Assembly: GCA_029851415.1 (NCBI GenBank)
Contig: CM056743.1
Location: forward strand, 73,429,186-73,493,185
Source: Eretmocerus hayati
Taxonomy: Eukaryota > Arthropoda > Insecta > Hymenoptera > Aphelinidae
DNA length: 64,000 bases
Reading direction: 5' to 3'
The position numbers and the translations under genes were made by a program. The notes beneath the pieces were generated by a model that searched no databases, was not told the DNA's origin, and worked only from the letters and a program-made list of their open reading frames with translations. The first letter of the stretch is position 1. Every line of letters starts with the position of its first letter. Shown piece after piece: positions 10,699 through 21,418 of the stretch.

Positions 10699-11259
10699 GT
10701 GCGATTGGAAATTCATGACAACTTCGGGGTTAGGCCTGACCGAGTTCTCCAAGGCCATGGTACCACCAACACTGGCAATCTGGCCAGACGGTGTTTTGCA
10801 GATCCGAAAAAGTTCGCCGAATGCCTGAAAGTTGATGTTGAACTAGTTGAAAAGATGGCCTTTAGTTTAAACCTAGCCAAATGCAAGAAACCATTGGTTA
10901 TCGAGAAGTATAGAGATCTGTGTCATGGAACATACAATCTACATTTTCAGCTGTATGAGTGGGCAAGTTTGAATCCAAGCTTTTACAGATTCTTGATGCA
11001 TTCTTGGGAGGTAGCTGAAGTTTTTTCCTCACCTCTGGTATATTATGCTGAAGATGCTCAAGAGTCTTGGCATAAATTCCATAGAAAAAACCTCACGGAC
11101 CATGCGAGGCAGATTAATAGGAAGGATAGATTAAGTGATGCTTTCAATCGAGCAAATTTCATGAGTGATCCACTCATCTCCCTACAAGATATTGACCTGA
11201 GACTCGCTAGGCATGAAGAGCATTCTATAACGCCTGAGATGGAGGAGTACATCAAATAA
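10699..11259 (+). CDS. Transib/RAG1-like recombinase, C-terminal catalytic block
   Basis: It encodes about 186 residues ending at a TAA. The motif GHGTTNTGNLARRCF corresponds to the glycine/asparagine-rich G-x-T-N-x-G-N-x-A-R-R signature of Transib transposases. Near residue 120 the block AEDAQESWHKFHR carries the third catalytic acid (the position of E962 in RAG1, where the context is E-x-x-E-x-x-N-K). SDPLISL near the end is also typical. Thus all three acidic positions survive across the exons. The upstream AG choices at 10,696 and 10,698 do not join in phase to the donor at 9432, so there is a missed micro-exon, an indel, or loss of function. No terminal inverted repeats of a Transib element were found around the gene. 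Confidence 0.85.
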   Translation: MRLEIHDNFGVRPDRVLQGHGTTNTGNLARRCFADPKKFAECLKVDVELVEKMAFSLNLAKCKKPLVIEKYRDLCHGTYNLHFQLYEWASLNPSFYRFLMHSWEVAEVFSSPLVYYAEDAQESWHKFHRKNLTDHARQINRKDRLSDAFNRANFMSDPLISLQDIDLRLARHEEHSITPEMEEYIK

Positions 11260-12113
11260 TTCCATTGTTACCTATATTACCTTGATTGAGTTGAGTATAA
11301 AGAGTGCTGGTCGTCATTCTACATTTATCATGACTAATTCCAAAGTTTATATTTTCTTCGTTGATTGTCGTATATTAGTCTAGCACTGTTGATTAGTTAT
11401 GATGTTATCGATATATGCGATCTAGTCTCAGAGAATAGTACAAAAATGGATGATTCCCAAGAATTGGATGCTTGAAATGTAAACCAATTTCTTCGCTAAA
11501 AATTCCTCGCACTAGCTTCACTCATTTTCACCAACAACTTTGCTATCACTCCCATCTCAGAATCAACTGGCCATTCTCTCCTTTTGTTTCTAGAGGTTCA
11601 TCGAGCAACACTACATGGCAGGTGAGCACTGATTCGGCGAACGCTTGATAGAAATTGATTCAAAACCAAAATGCATTTTTTGAAAATTTCCGGGTTTTCA
11701 GGTTTTTCCAGATATTCCGAATTTTCCGGGCCCAGAAAATCATTTTCCATGGAAATATATGGTTGCAGATTCTTATATGACAGTGGAATTACATTCCAAG
11801 CTGGAATGATAGTCCACCTGATCTTCATACATAGGTAGTTTTCTCATTCCCAGCCCCTACAGGTTTTCCTGACCCGGAAAATGGAAATCGGTCGAGCAAA
11901 ACAATTCTCGCGTATGCGTGTGGGTATTACCTTTCATTCCCTTTTTGAATCATAACAAAAGCTCATATCTATCGAAAGTTATGAGGTTTTGCTCGCGAAA
12001 AAGTGAGAAAAAATAAAAACTCCGATAGTGCGGCTGGCACTGCTAACTTCACGGTACGGCCCAGATTTCCTTCAGAATTCGCGTGTGATGTTCGAGCTCA
12101 CATAATACCTTAA
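11260..12113. other. Unassigned sequence between Transib-like gene and BEL/Pao remnant
   Basis: No coding frame, repeat structure or known element stands out. It contains the 3' flank of the recombinase gene and whatever remains of the BEL/Pao 5' region. Confidence 0.5.
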
Positions 12114-12452
12114 GTGTCCAGTTACAGAGCTTCTGTCTCACACGGAAAGGATGAATGGGATCATCCGAAGGGTTTAAAATTTGCTGATCCACAGTTTTTA
12201 AAATCCAGATTGATTGATATCTTGCTCGGTGCCAAAATTGACCCTCAAATCGTTCTTGGAGGCGTGAAGAGGGCGAAAATCGATCTCGCGAATCAGCCGA
12301 TTGCTACGAATACGGAATTCGGGTGGATTGTTCCCTCGTCAGTTGGAGAAAACGGAGAAGCATCACCTTCTTATTTGCATTTGGTTGATGATGCAGTATT
12401 GGGTTCGATTTTGGAACGTTTTTTCAAGCAAGAAGAAACTCCACCCGTTTAA
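12114..12452 (+). pseudogene. BEL/Pao protease-to-RT linker fragment
   Basis: The peptide DIDILLGAKID-like segment (IDILLGAKIDPQIV), followed by TNTEFGWIVPS and ILERFFKQEE, is the hallmark C-terminal part of the BEL/Pao aspartic protease domain and the start of the RT linker. The catalytic Asp and the gag upstream are missing. The following 300 bases are broken by stops and frameshifts before RT homology resumes. It forms the first piece of a decayed plus-strand polyprotein extending to 15,799. Confidence 0.75.
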
Positions 12453-12769
12453 AAAACGCTATCCGAGGATGATAGGAATCGCAAATAACATTTCCAGCAA
12501 ACTCATACTCAGGACCCTAGCGGTCGTTACATGGTTCGGTTGCCAGTCAAAGAGGATCTATTCCAAAGTTTGAAGTTTGATGTAGGTGATTCTTACAATT
12601 CAGCCTTGGAAACTTCATTTCCCATGGAACGAAAATTTAAAAAAAAATCCTGAGTTTGCAGCGAAATACAGTTCATTTATGGCAGAATAAGAGCAACTTG
12701 GGCATATGGAAAAGGCTCCGAAATTTCCGAATGAGGAGTGAAACGTTGTCATGTTCTTTCACATCACGG

Positions 12770-13295
12770 CGTGCTTTGAGGGTCTGAAAAACTACGGGTT
12801 GTTTTCAATGGATCAAATCCTATTCACGGTACGTCTCTGAATGATCCACTCACTACTGGAGAGAACTTGCTCCCAGAATTGATTGATCTGATCTTGAGGT
12901 GGCGTAGATATGAGTTTGTTTTCGTTGCCGACATAGAGAAAATGTTCCGGCAAATTCTGGTTAATCCTAGGGATCGTCATCTACAGATGATTCTCTGAAG
13001 GAAGCATTCAGATTCAGACGTTCTTTTGTTCCCTCTAAGGACAATCACTTACGGGTTAAAGTGTTCGCCGTATCTAGCCATTCGAGTTTTAAGGCAATTA
13101 GCGCAAGATTACGGGCACCTATTCGCCTTAGCTATTAAAATCATCCAAGATGAATCCCACATGGATGAGTTTCTGTCGGGGGGAGAAACAGTAGAGGAAG
13201 CTCAAGAAAGACAAATACAACTGATCCAGCTCCTCAAGGTGGGAGGTTTCGAACTAAAGAAATGGGCAGCAAATGATGTAAGGCTCATTGAGTGA
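12770..13295 (+). pseudogene. BEL/Pao reverse transcriptase (broken)
   Basis: Translation gives LRVVFNGSNPIHGTSLNDPL, then LLPELIDLILRWRRYEFVFVADIEKMFRQI, an in-frame stop at about 12,997 (MIL*RKHSD), and TITYGLKCSPYLAIRVLRQLA: the ordered RT motifs of BEL/Pao elements. The usual F/Y-V-D-D catalytic box is altered to HMDEFLSGG, so the second Asp of the pair is Glu and the Val is Met. A further frame break follows VRLIE. This RT is dead. Confidence 0.85.
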
Positions 13296-13361
13296 ATTCC
13301 TATTGCTCATCGAATCAACGGTTCAACTTCTCTTAATCCTGAAAATAGTTCTATTTCTATA

Positions 13362-13897
13362 TTGGGCCTCTCATGGGCTCCAGGAGAAGATTGTTTCCAT
13401 TTCAATATCAAGCCTGAAGTCTTTGATAGTCAAAAAATGACGAAAAGAGTGGTCTTATCTCTTACTGCTAAGATTTTTGATCCTTTGGGTTGGTTGGCTC
13501 TGGTTGTCATTTGGGCGAAGATATTCATGCAATCATTGTGGTTATTGAAATGTAGTTGGGATGAATTTCTCCCAGATAGTTATTCAAATCAGTGGCTTGA
13601 TTGGTACAGTAAATTGTCAAACTTGGAAGAAATCAGGATACCTCGATGGATAGGCTGTTCAGGAAATGGGGTAAGAATTGAGTTGCACGGGTTCGCAGAT
13701 GCATCATCAAAAGCTTATGGGGCGGTCTTTTATCTGAGGATGACTATGAATGAGGAGGTCATAGTTTCGTTGCAGTGCTCTGAGTCGAAAGTAGCTCCCG
13801 TCAAAACTATCAGCATACCTCGCCTCGAGCTATGTGCAGTTCATTTGTTAGCTGGTCTCACTGACCATTTTTTTGAAAACTATGCCATTAACGATTG
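13362..13897 (+). pseudogene. BEL/Pao connection and RNase H region
   Basis: It begins ILGLSWAPGEDCFHF and continues KRVVLSLTAKIFDPLGWLAL, the conserved BEL/Pao connection segment (normally S-x-x-A-x-I-F-D-P-L-G). The RNase H start HGFADASSKAYGAVFYLR has the catalytic Asp, and PRLELCAVHLLAGL includes the expected Glu. The frame stops at 13,896 and the sequence continues in other frames into the integrase. Confidence 0.85.
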
Positions 13898-14004
13898 AGT
13901 CAGTACATTTGTGGTCCGATTTGCGAGATGTGTTGTATTGGGTCAAAGCTCTACCGGGTCGGTGGCAGGCTTTCGTTGCCAATCGTTGTACGATCATTTA
14001 GGAG

Positions 14005-15799
14005 TTGGTACCTCAGGCACATTGGAATCACGTCAGGTCCAAAGATAACCCCGCTGATACGGTTTCTCGAGGTTTGAATCCGGAAAGTTTATCGACATTC
14101 GAATTGTGGTGGGAAAGTCCTTCGTTCCTTACAGAGTCATGTAATCCGTGGACCACTGAGGCTGAGAATCTGCAAGTTAATCCTCTTGAGGAGAGAACTC
14201 CTTCTGACGCCAACAAGGGGAGTCAGTGTCCGGATTCCATGACTCAGAACGATCTTGTAAATAGGTACTCTCCCGTTACAAGGCTTCTACAGATTACTGC
14301 AATGTGTTTCCGCTTTTTGACAAAGCTAAGCCTCGGTCTGAGCAACGGAAGAAGAGACGAGATTAGATTTCTGAAGTTGAAATTCATTGAGTTTGACGCT
14401 ATTTCAGAGGTTTTGTTGGAACCTAGAGAACTCAAAAATGCTGAATTGCTATGGATTCATATCGACCAGAAGAATAGTTTTGGTGATAGTTTCAGATGCC
14501 TCGAGCAGGGGAAGGAACTCAAGGATACCAACCTACTAACGTTACGGCCATTTCTAGATCAAGGGCTACTGAGAGTTGGTGGCAGACTTCGGCATGCTTT
14601 TCTCGACTACAAGGCAAGACATCCTTTGATTCTACCATGTCACAGTCCGCTGACTGTTCTATTCTTCAGGCGAGCGCACTTGGAGAGCCAGCATGGTTGG
14701 ACGCAACTGACATTGACTCGTCTACGTAATCAGTTTTGGATACTTAAGGGCAGGCAAGCAGTGAGGGTTGCTCTAAATCAATGCACGGTATGTCTCCGAT
14801 ATTCAGGAAGATTGTCAACTCAATTGATGGGAGATCTTCCTAAGGTTCGGGTCACTCCCGCTTATCCTTTCGAGTATTCTGGTATGGACTTTGCTGGTCC
14901 GTTTAAAATACGTCTTACGAGAACTCGTGGTAGAGGCACCATGAAAGCTTATATCTGTGTTTTTATATGTCTAAGCCAGCCGCTCATTTGGAACCTGTGG
15001 AGGATTGCACACCAGAAGCCTTTATTGCTGCCTTCAAACGCCTCACTGCACGACGAGGGCATTGTCCGAGATTGGAGTGCGACAACGCGCTGAACTTCGT
15101 TGGTGCAGAGGCTGAGATCCGAAAGCGTTTCACTGAGGCTTCCGAGGAATTCAAGGAGATTGCGATCGATCTAACCAATATGGGAACTGAGTGGAGATCC
15201 AACCCACCGTCTGCTCCTCACTTCGGGGGCATTTGGGAGGCGGCTGTCAAGTCCGCCAAGCATCACTTTAAAAGGATAGTTGGTAATCACGTATTAACCT
15301 TTGTTAAATTCTCTACTGTCCTCAGTCGAATCAAAGCATGCATAAATTCAAGGCCCTTGCGCCTCTCAGAGATGATCCTTCTGACCTAGCTGCGCTCACA
15401 CCTGCGCATCTTCTCAAACAAAGGCCCTCCTTCATAATTCCAGAGCCATCGGTTCCATCAGGGCCAATTTTGGTTGGCAAGCGATACCGGTGGATGACCC
15501 AGCTAGTTCAAGAATTTTGGTCGTCTTGGTCCAAGGATTATCTTCAAGCACTGCAGAAACGACACAAATGGTCGAAACCTTTGAGAGCTTATAGAGTTGG
15601 AGATGTCGTCTTGATTCGAGATGAGCGTCGAGCACCTGCTTCTTGGCCTTTAGCTCTGATCACAGAAACATTCCCCGGTTCTGATGGAGGGGTTCGAGTA
15701 GTCAAGCTTCGTACTGCCACATCTGTGTTCACTCGACGAATCGTTAAGCTTTTGTTGTTGGTACCAGATTCGTCGGAAGAAGTCAGCGAAGAGAATTAA
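14005..15799 (+). pseudogene. BEL/Pao integrase and C-terminus (two frameshifts)
   Basis: The first frame contains HVRSKDNPADTVSRGL, RVGGRLRHAFLDYKARHP, a His/Cys zinc-binding part (HLESQHGWTQL and CTVCLR) and SGMDFAGPF with the first catalytic Asp. The frame changes near 14,970, then LECDNALNFVGA (second Asp) and HFGGIWEAAVKSAKHH (catalytic Glu) follow. A second shift near 15,350 leads to the C-terminal DDPSDLAALTPAHLL and VGDVVLIRDER, ending at 15,799. Domain order and motifs are those of BEL/Pao integrases. No flanking LTR pair was identified. Confidence 0.9.
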
Positions 15800-16302
15800 G
15801 AACTCATGTTGGACTTCAAGTGATTAATAGTGATCAATTTAGTGCATAATTTGAGTGAGTTCCAAGTCAACGAATTGGAGTAGATCAAATCTCATCCCTT
15901 TCGGTTGAGTTAGAGTCATTTGAAGTAGTATGAGCGTCTTGTAAGCCTTCAGGCGCTAGGTTAGCGTTCCGTGGGCTTGCGAGCACTGTACGAAAGTAGA
16001 ATCAATTACGCGGTTGCTCAGGACGTTCATCTCCAAGAGGAATGAACGCGCCTTCTTCTGGGACTTGTTTCCCAAGTAGCCGGAACTTAGTCTGTTCTTC
16101 TTCAAACCTTTGAGATAACTCAAGAGCTCAGATTCTGAAACTTCCTATCTTAAAGAATTCGTTATTTCATCATCCAAAGTTTTATCTTGATATTGATTTA
16201 GTAGAATTTTTCCCCTCCATCTTATCAGCATAGAGGTACTTATCAAGTGTGATAAATTGATAAGCGTTTGAGATTTCCGGTTCTCCTCAATTCAGAGAGA
16301 AA
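15800..16302. other. Unassigned flank of BEL/Pao remnant
   Basis: AT-rich sequence with the phrase GCCTTCAGGCGCTAGG and a short inverted TTATCA/TGATAA motif near 16,225-16,260. It may include the remains of the 3' LTR of the BEL/Pao copy, but I find no matching 5' copy. Confidence 0.4.
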
Positions 16303-16304
16303 TA

Positions 16305-17346
16305 CAGTGTCCCTTGTTATCCGCGGATTCCGTTATCCGCGGTTGCCCGATTTGCGACCATCCCTTGCTATCCGCGTGCCGAGTCTTGTTATCCGCGGGC
16401 CCATGCCCGTGATTGATATAGAATAAATCCATTTCTGTGCAATTTCACTCGTGACGAGTGATGCGCGACCTCTCAGAATACCATCCGCCCCTCATAAGTT
16501 ACGTTTGGATGATACTTTCCTACCTGAAAAGGCTTGAAACATGAATTGGCAATACATATTCTTTAGTCAGTCGAACTTTTGAAGTATAGAGGACTGTCGA
16601 ATTTGTCAAAATTGGTTATGCGCAGGTTTACACCATCATTTCTGCAGTGATTCTATATATTATGCTCTGGCATTTTTGATTAACCGTACGTTTTAATATT
16701 TAGACAAAGTTCTCGATATTTGAATGATTCTCTACATGTGAATCTAATGTTGACATCCTTCGAGCCATTTTCATCAATATTCAGTCTGCGTGCAATGTTG
16801 ACACACACTGTTTGCTATTCTTGACCTTTATTCCTTTATATGCAAACTTTTTTTGAATCCTCGTTTACATTCGCTAGAAAAGATATGGCTCCATCTGAAC
16901 GGAACAATTCAGCCGCAACGCTGTGCGAGCTTCAGGTTTGGCGATGGCTCGTGATCCAATCATGATTCGGAGTCTGAGCTTCAAGCATTTTCTCGATATG
17001 GGTGTGAAGATTTACGAGGAACTCCACAGAGATATTTTGAGACGAGCGAAGCAGTCGAAGATGACAGATTTTTTCGAGAAATAGATTTACTTTCGGATGA
17101 ATTTTACGAAATTTCGTCATTTTTATCCATTGTATATCATCCTCGTGTACTATTTTACTCGTCATTTTGTGACAACAATGTTGAATGAATGAAAACCATG
17201 CATGCATAGCAATTTTTCTCGTGATTTGCACAGATGGTCGAACGTAACCCCCCATTTCCCATAAGACCAAGGTCTTATTATCCGCGGTTTTGTTATACGC
17301 GGTACTTCTTCCAAACGTAACCCCCGCGGATAACGAGGGACTCCTG
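16305..17346 (+). mobile_element. Tigger/pogo-type DNA transposon remnant, TA-flanked
   Basis: The left end CAGTGTCCCTTGTTATCCGC and right end GCGGATAACGAGGGACTCCTG are the characteristic TTATCCGCGG-bearing termini of Tigger/pogo elements, flanked by TA on both sides (16,303 and 17,347). Additional TATCCGCGG motifs lie inside both ends (near 16,345, 16,390, 17,280). The element is about 1.04 kb, much shorter than an autonomous copy, and keeps only the end of the transposase. Confidence 0.9.
16944..17084 (+). pseudogene. C-terminal remnant of Tigger/pogo-type transposase
   Basis: This short frame ends FEK after the motif RRAKQSKMTDFF. A basic stretch followed by x-T-x-F-F at the extreme C-terminus is common among pogo/Tigger transposases. 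It lies inside the TIR-bounded element at the expected 3' position. No DDE region remains, so the fragment is non-functional. The assignment is supported mainly by position and the tail motif. Confidence 0.55.
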
Positions 17347-17348
17347 TA

Positions 17349-19600
17349 GCTCTTGAGACTATTGCTCTTTTCGAATTCTATCTTTTTCGGCAGTGCCACA
17401 TTTGCATTATATCCGTTTCGTATTCAAGTCAATTATCGATATTTTGTAAAATGGAGTTACTTGAGTCATCGATTGCTAAGGTATAATCAATCAAGGTGGG
17501 CGGAAGTTCAGTATTACTCTCATTGCGCTTATACCTATTTCGAATCTTGGCGCGCCACCGCCATTTTCTTGTTCATTCTCAAGTTCGCCGTCGGGCTCGT
17601 CACCTTCAGTGGCTTGCGCCAGTTTCCGTCCATCAGCCGACCGCACCACCTCGTTCATCATGTAATGAGCCTTCAGTTTGTTTTAATATAGTTTATTTGT
17701 TTATTCAAACTATGGTGTCGAAATGACTCAGTTCACCTGCTCCCTCTTTAAACACTGTCCTTACCAGGCCGTCAGACCAGTAAGTTCGGGTGCAAGGTAT
17801 TCTCTGAATGATAAATTCAGGATGAGTATAGTATAGGTTCATTCTAACGTAAGTTATAAATCTGAGAGAGAGAGTCCGTTACATGTACTCTTGAGTTGAC
17901 TGATTCTACAGTGGTACGAGAGAACCGAGGACTGGATTCGCTCGACCTGAAATGCTGCTGGTCGCGATTTCTGCGCTACGAGTAATGTGGTTGACTGTGA
18001 TTCTAGAGGCCCGCTTTTATGATTTTATGCCGTTTATATACTCTTTCTCTTGCCTGGCACCATGCGATTTGGCGCTTATATCGGAATACGTTTCCTCCAC
18101 GCTTGGACGTTCGTTGCACTTTGCCGCCACCTTTTTCTCGCATACGCGATTGATGATAGTCACTCGTATTGTGCTTACATCGTTTCGAAATTCTGAGTTC
18201 AATGACATAGAGCTAAACCTGATCCATGACAATCGATTGGTCTATAAGATATTGCGTTTTGATGAATAAAACATGATTGGTACGTGATTTCCCGTTGGAT
18301 GATGCGAGATTTATGTTTTAAATTATGGGAATGGGTGGATATTAGGCCTAATGAATATGGAATATTCGAATCAATCAAGTCACGGTGAATCACCGAATGG
18401 TGTTAGTTCAGGTGACGTAAACTTTTGTAAGAAAATTGTGGACGAGAATATTTGTGAATAAGATTATCAGTTTCTCGACGATATTGACTTTTTTATATTA
18501 CAAAAGGCATAAATCGGAAGTTATCCAATGAATTTAGCTGCAAAGTTCCTTCCAGATCATCAGCGGGTGGTCATCTACCTAGCAGATGAATTTTATGAAG
18601 ATTAATTGAAGGGTTGGGGAGAATATGAATGGGAAAGGGTACAGACACACAAACAAGGACAAAGACCGTGAAAAATGAATTTCTAGTGGGCTGGGAATGA
18701 TCTTGAAGGAAAGAAGGTGACCTACAATTAGAAGATATTGACGAGGAGAACTTAGTGATGGATTCCAACTCTATGTGAGCGACGATTTTCACAATACAGA
18801 TTTGTTTTGAGTTGAAACATCCAAGAAAAATCTCTCATCACGAGTAAAACTCTTCCTATTCGAGGAAGCGAACGGTGGAACTCTTCTGTCAATAATTATT
18901 GATAGCAGAGTAGAATTCCATCTTAGCTGGTGATTGTAGTTGGAGATCGTTCGTGCGTATGCGAGACTGTGAGTTCTTTATCTGAGTGTGGGTATAGGAT
19001 ATGTACGAGATTAATGTGGGGATTATCGCCTCAGATGGATTTTTCGGTTCCCACCATTTTAATTCTGACATCAAGATTTTTCGATTGTTGGTTAAATTTT
19101 CTGTGTAGGTATCCGGTGGTCACGGTGAATGATGATTTGCAGAGGGATCCCATGTTTTGACATGTATCTTGTTCTTTCGTTCGTTCACGAGTTCTACTCA
19201 ATCCTTCGATCGATCTCTCTGAAATGTCCATGAGCGATAGATGACCACGTCAAGGTGTGCTCGAAGGCTTCAAAGATGGTTCTATGGAGCAGTTTTCGAC
19301 ATTTGCGTCCTTGGAAATAAAAATGGCAGAAAATCCCAAAATTTGAACAAACCCTTGTTCAAATTATTGTTTGATGATATATGCGGGAAGCTTGATGCTG
19401 TATCGAAACGCCATCAACAAATTTGATTCCGCCAGGAGGCGGGAAGTAGCAGGTGTCTTTGTAATTCACGTCCACAATTAATTAGTATTTTATGTGCAAA
19501 GTCTATGTGATAAAACTTCAACAGTGCTGAATCGCCAATTTTAGGTGTTATGTACAAGGAGACTGATGAGTTTTCACTGGAGGCACCACCATTAAACTGA
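17349..19600. other. Unassigned AT-rich region
   Basis: Several reading frames of 60-110 codons occur on both strands (for example near 17,353-17,691 and 17,952-18,269), but none shows a recognisable domain or splice-linked neighbour, and they overlap each other. I see no repeat structure beyond short motifs. It could hold degraded element sequence or intergenic host DNA. Confidence 0.5.
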
Positions 19601-19618
19601 TTTCTGCAGTTCTAATGT

Positions 19619-19898
19619 GTAGTACACGCGGCAGTACGCGGGAATTTCAGAGCCGGCAGTGTGATTGTGTTGGTGCGTGTCATCTGGTATTTGAGTGAAA
19701 TAGCTATTACAACTTAGAACAGAGTGCAATCATCAATAACTTCTGGTTGCTGATACATTGACCTCAATCAGTTTTCCGGCTTGTGACTGATCTGGATTCC
19801 GTGGTCCTTATCAGTTTAGTGCACGTGGCAGTTCATGCGGATCTATCCTGTGCTGGCCGTGTAATTGTGTCTATGCGTGCGGCATACCTCTACCAAGA
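19619..19898 (+). repeat. Two diverged tandem 5'-UTR monomers of the LINE
   Basis: The block starting TAGTACACGCGGCAGT (19,620) recurs as TAGTGCACGTGGCAGT near 19,817, followed in both by a GTGT(G/A)ATTGTGT and TGCGTG stretch and then by a GTGTGAAA or GAGTGAAA run. Tandem promoter monomers are known in the 5' UTRs of some LINEs. Here the similarity is clear in the first 80 bases and weak beyond. Confidence 0.5.
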
Positions 19899-20588
19899 GT
19901 GTGTGTGAAACAGTCAGCTGTTCGGCTGATGTTCGTATTCGGCACGATGTCTCCATGTAATAAGTGCGCTGATGGTTTCTCGGAGGGTCAGCTTATTGTC
20001 ACGTGTAATACGTGCATCAGCCATTTCCATGCTTCACAGAAGTGCGCGGGAGACTCGGAATCTGAGATGAAGGTGCTCGAGTTCAAGAGGAAAACCCCGA
20101 TGCTTGTTCATAAATGTGAAAGCTGTACCTCGAAGGGAAACATGCATCCGAGTATAGCCGAATGCATTTATTCGTTCCAAAAATCGATTGAAGAGTTGTC
20201 TGGTGTAGTTGCGACTCTGAAGAATGTCTCATCAGATGTCGATAACATTCGATCTCGTGTTGATGAGATTGGTCAAGTTGCAAGTCAAATCCCAGCGATA
20301 GTTGAGGATGTTGCTAACTTGAAAAATTCGTCATCAAGTGAAAAATCTGAAATTAAGGATCGCGTGAATGAACTAGAGCACAACGCTGGATCTCCATCTC
20401 AATCTGCTTGCAATGTTGATGCACTCACACTCGAAATACAAGCCAGAAATTCAAGGGTGAAGAATCTTATCATGTTCAATGTTCATGAAAATCGAGAGCA
20501 AGACAGCACGCTTGACTTGGCCGCAGTGAAGGACAATTTGAAGAAAATAGAGGATATGAAGCTGGACAAAATTAAGGTTCAGCTGTAG
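19899..20588 (+). pseudogene. LINE ORF1 with PHD-type zinc finger and coiled coil
   Basis: The protein begins with a Cys/His cluster: CNKCADGF, then CNTCISHFHASQKC, then HKCESC, spaced as in PHD-like fingers found in ORF1 of CR1/Jockey-group elements. A heptad-rich segment (SFQKSIEELSGVVATLKNVS through IVEDVANLKNSS) predicts a coiled coil, and ALTLEIQARNSRVKNLIMFN resembles the start of the RNA-binding part. The natural start is probably the Met before SPCNKC (near 19,947). The frame terminates early at 20,588, and the remainder (SSRSEVMKVLGNKRHLPKP) continues in another frame to 20,932. It would bind LINE RNA as a nucleic-acid chaperone; this copy is broken. Confidence 0.75.
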
Positions 20589-20920
20589 GCAAGGACGAAC
20601 CTCGACCTATACTGGCTGAATTGAGCTCCCGCTCAGAAGTAATGAAAGTCTTGGGGAACAAGAGGCATCTACCCAAGCCCATTGCGGTCTCTACTGACCG
20701 AACCAAAGCTCAGCGTGAGCAGCTTAATTCCGTGAGGGCTGAGGTTGAGCGCATGAATGGAGAAAAGGGATCACGCTGCAAGACAATCAGGTATGTGGGG
20801 GGAGTGCCCACCATCGTGGATTATTTTCCTCCACCTCAAGGATCGGGTGGGAAAGGGACACCTCGTTCTCACCCTCAAGGCCGTAAACGTAATTCACCAC
20901 CGAAAAACCGAAGTCTCGCA

Positions 20921-21418
20921 AGGACAAGTTAATAATCTACTATCAAAATGTTCGCTCGTTAGTCAACAAGCTTGATATAGTGAGAAATAACATTCATTTA
21001 TTTACTACGTCTATAGATATCATTGTAATCACTGGAACGTGGTTGAAGCCAATCATACTAAGTAAGGAGCTAGGGCTTGATAAATTCATCGTATATAGAG
21101 CCGATAAGACACCAAGACGTAGAGGTGGGGTGCTTGTTGGTATCGCTAGAGATCAGTCGCTAAAATCAGAGATAATATATTGTGGTGAAATACTAGGCGC
21201 TGATGTGGTGATTCTAAGTGTAACTAGTCCAAGCTTCAGGACTGTCATTGGTGCCGTATACATCCCTCCAACGTCAACACTCGAGGTGTACCAAGCAGTG
21301 GCTAACTGTCTTGAGGATGCGCTCACGAAATTTCCAGACCACAAACTGATCATCAGTGGAGATTTCAACTTGCCTCATATTGAATGGATGAGTGACCCTC
21401 TAAGGAACACCACAGTAG
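20921..21418 (+). pseudogene. LINE ORF2 endonuclease domain, catalytic Glu lost
   Basis: APE-type motifs are YYQNVRSLVNKLD (Asn motif) and IVITGTWL, where the family has an E-T-W-L box; here the catalytic Glu is Gly. RRRGGVLVGIA and LIISGDFNLPHIEW follow. The domain breaks off after the GDFN motif: the frame shifts near 21,418 and the usual C-terminal SDH motif is missing, so a deletion has probably occurred. This endonuclease should be inactive. Confidence 0.8.

Noticed and set aside
16932..17399. 155-codon minus-strand frame
   Set aside because: Spans the right end of the Tigger element on the opposite strand to its transposase remnant; no domain.
17952..18269. 105-codon plus-strand frame, partly hydrophobic
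   Set aside because: No domain, no linked exons, overlapping frame on the other strand; not enough to call a gene.
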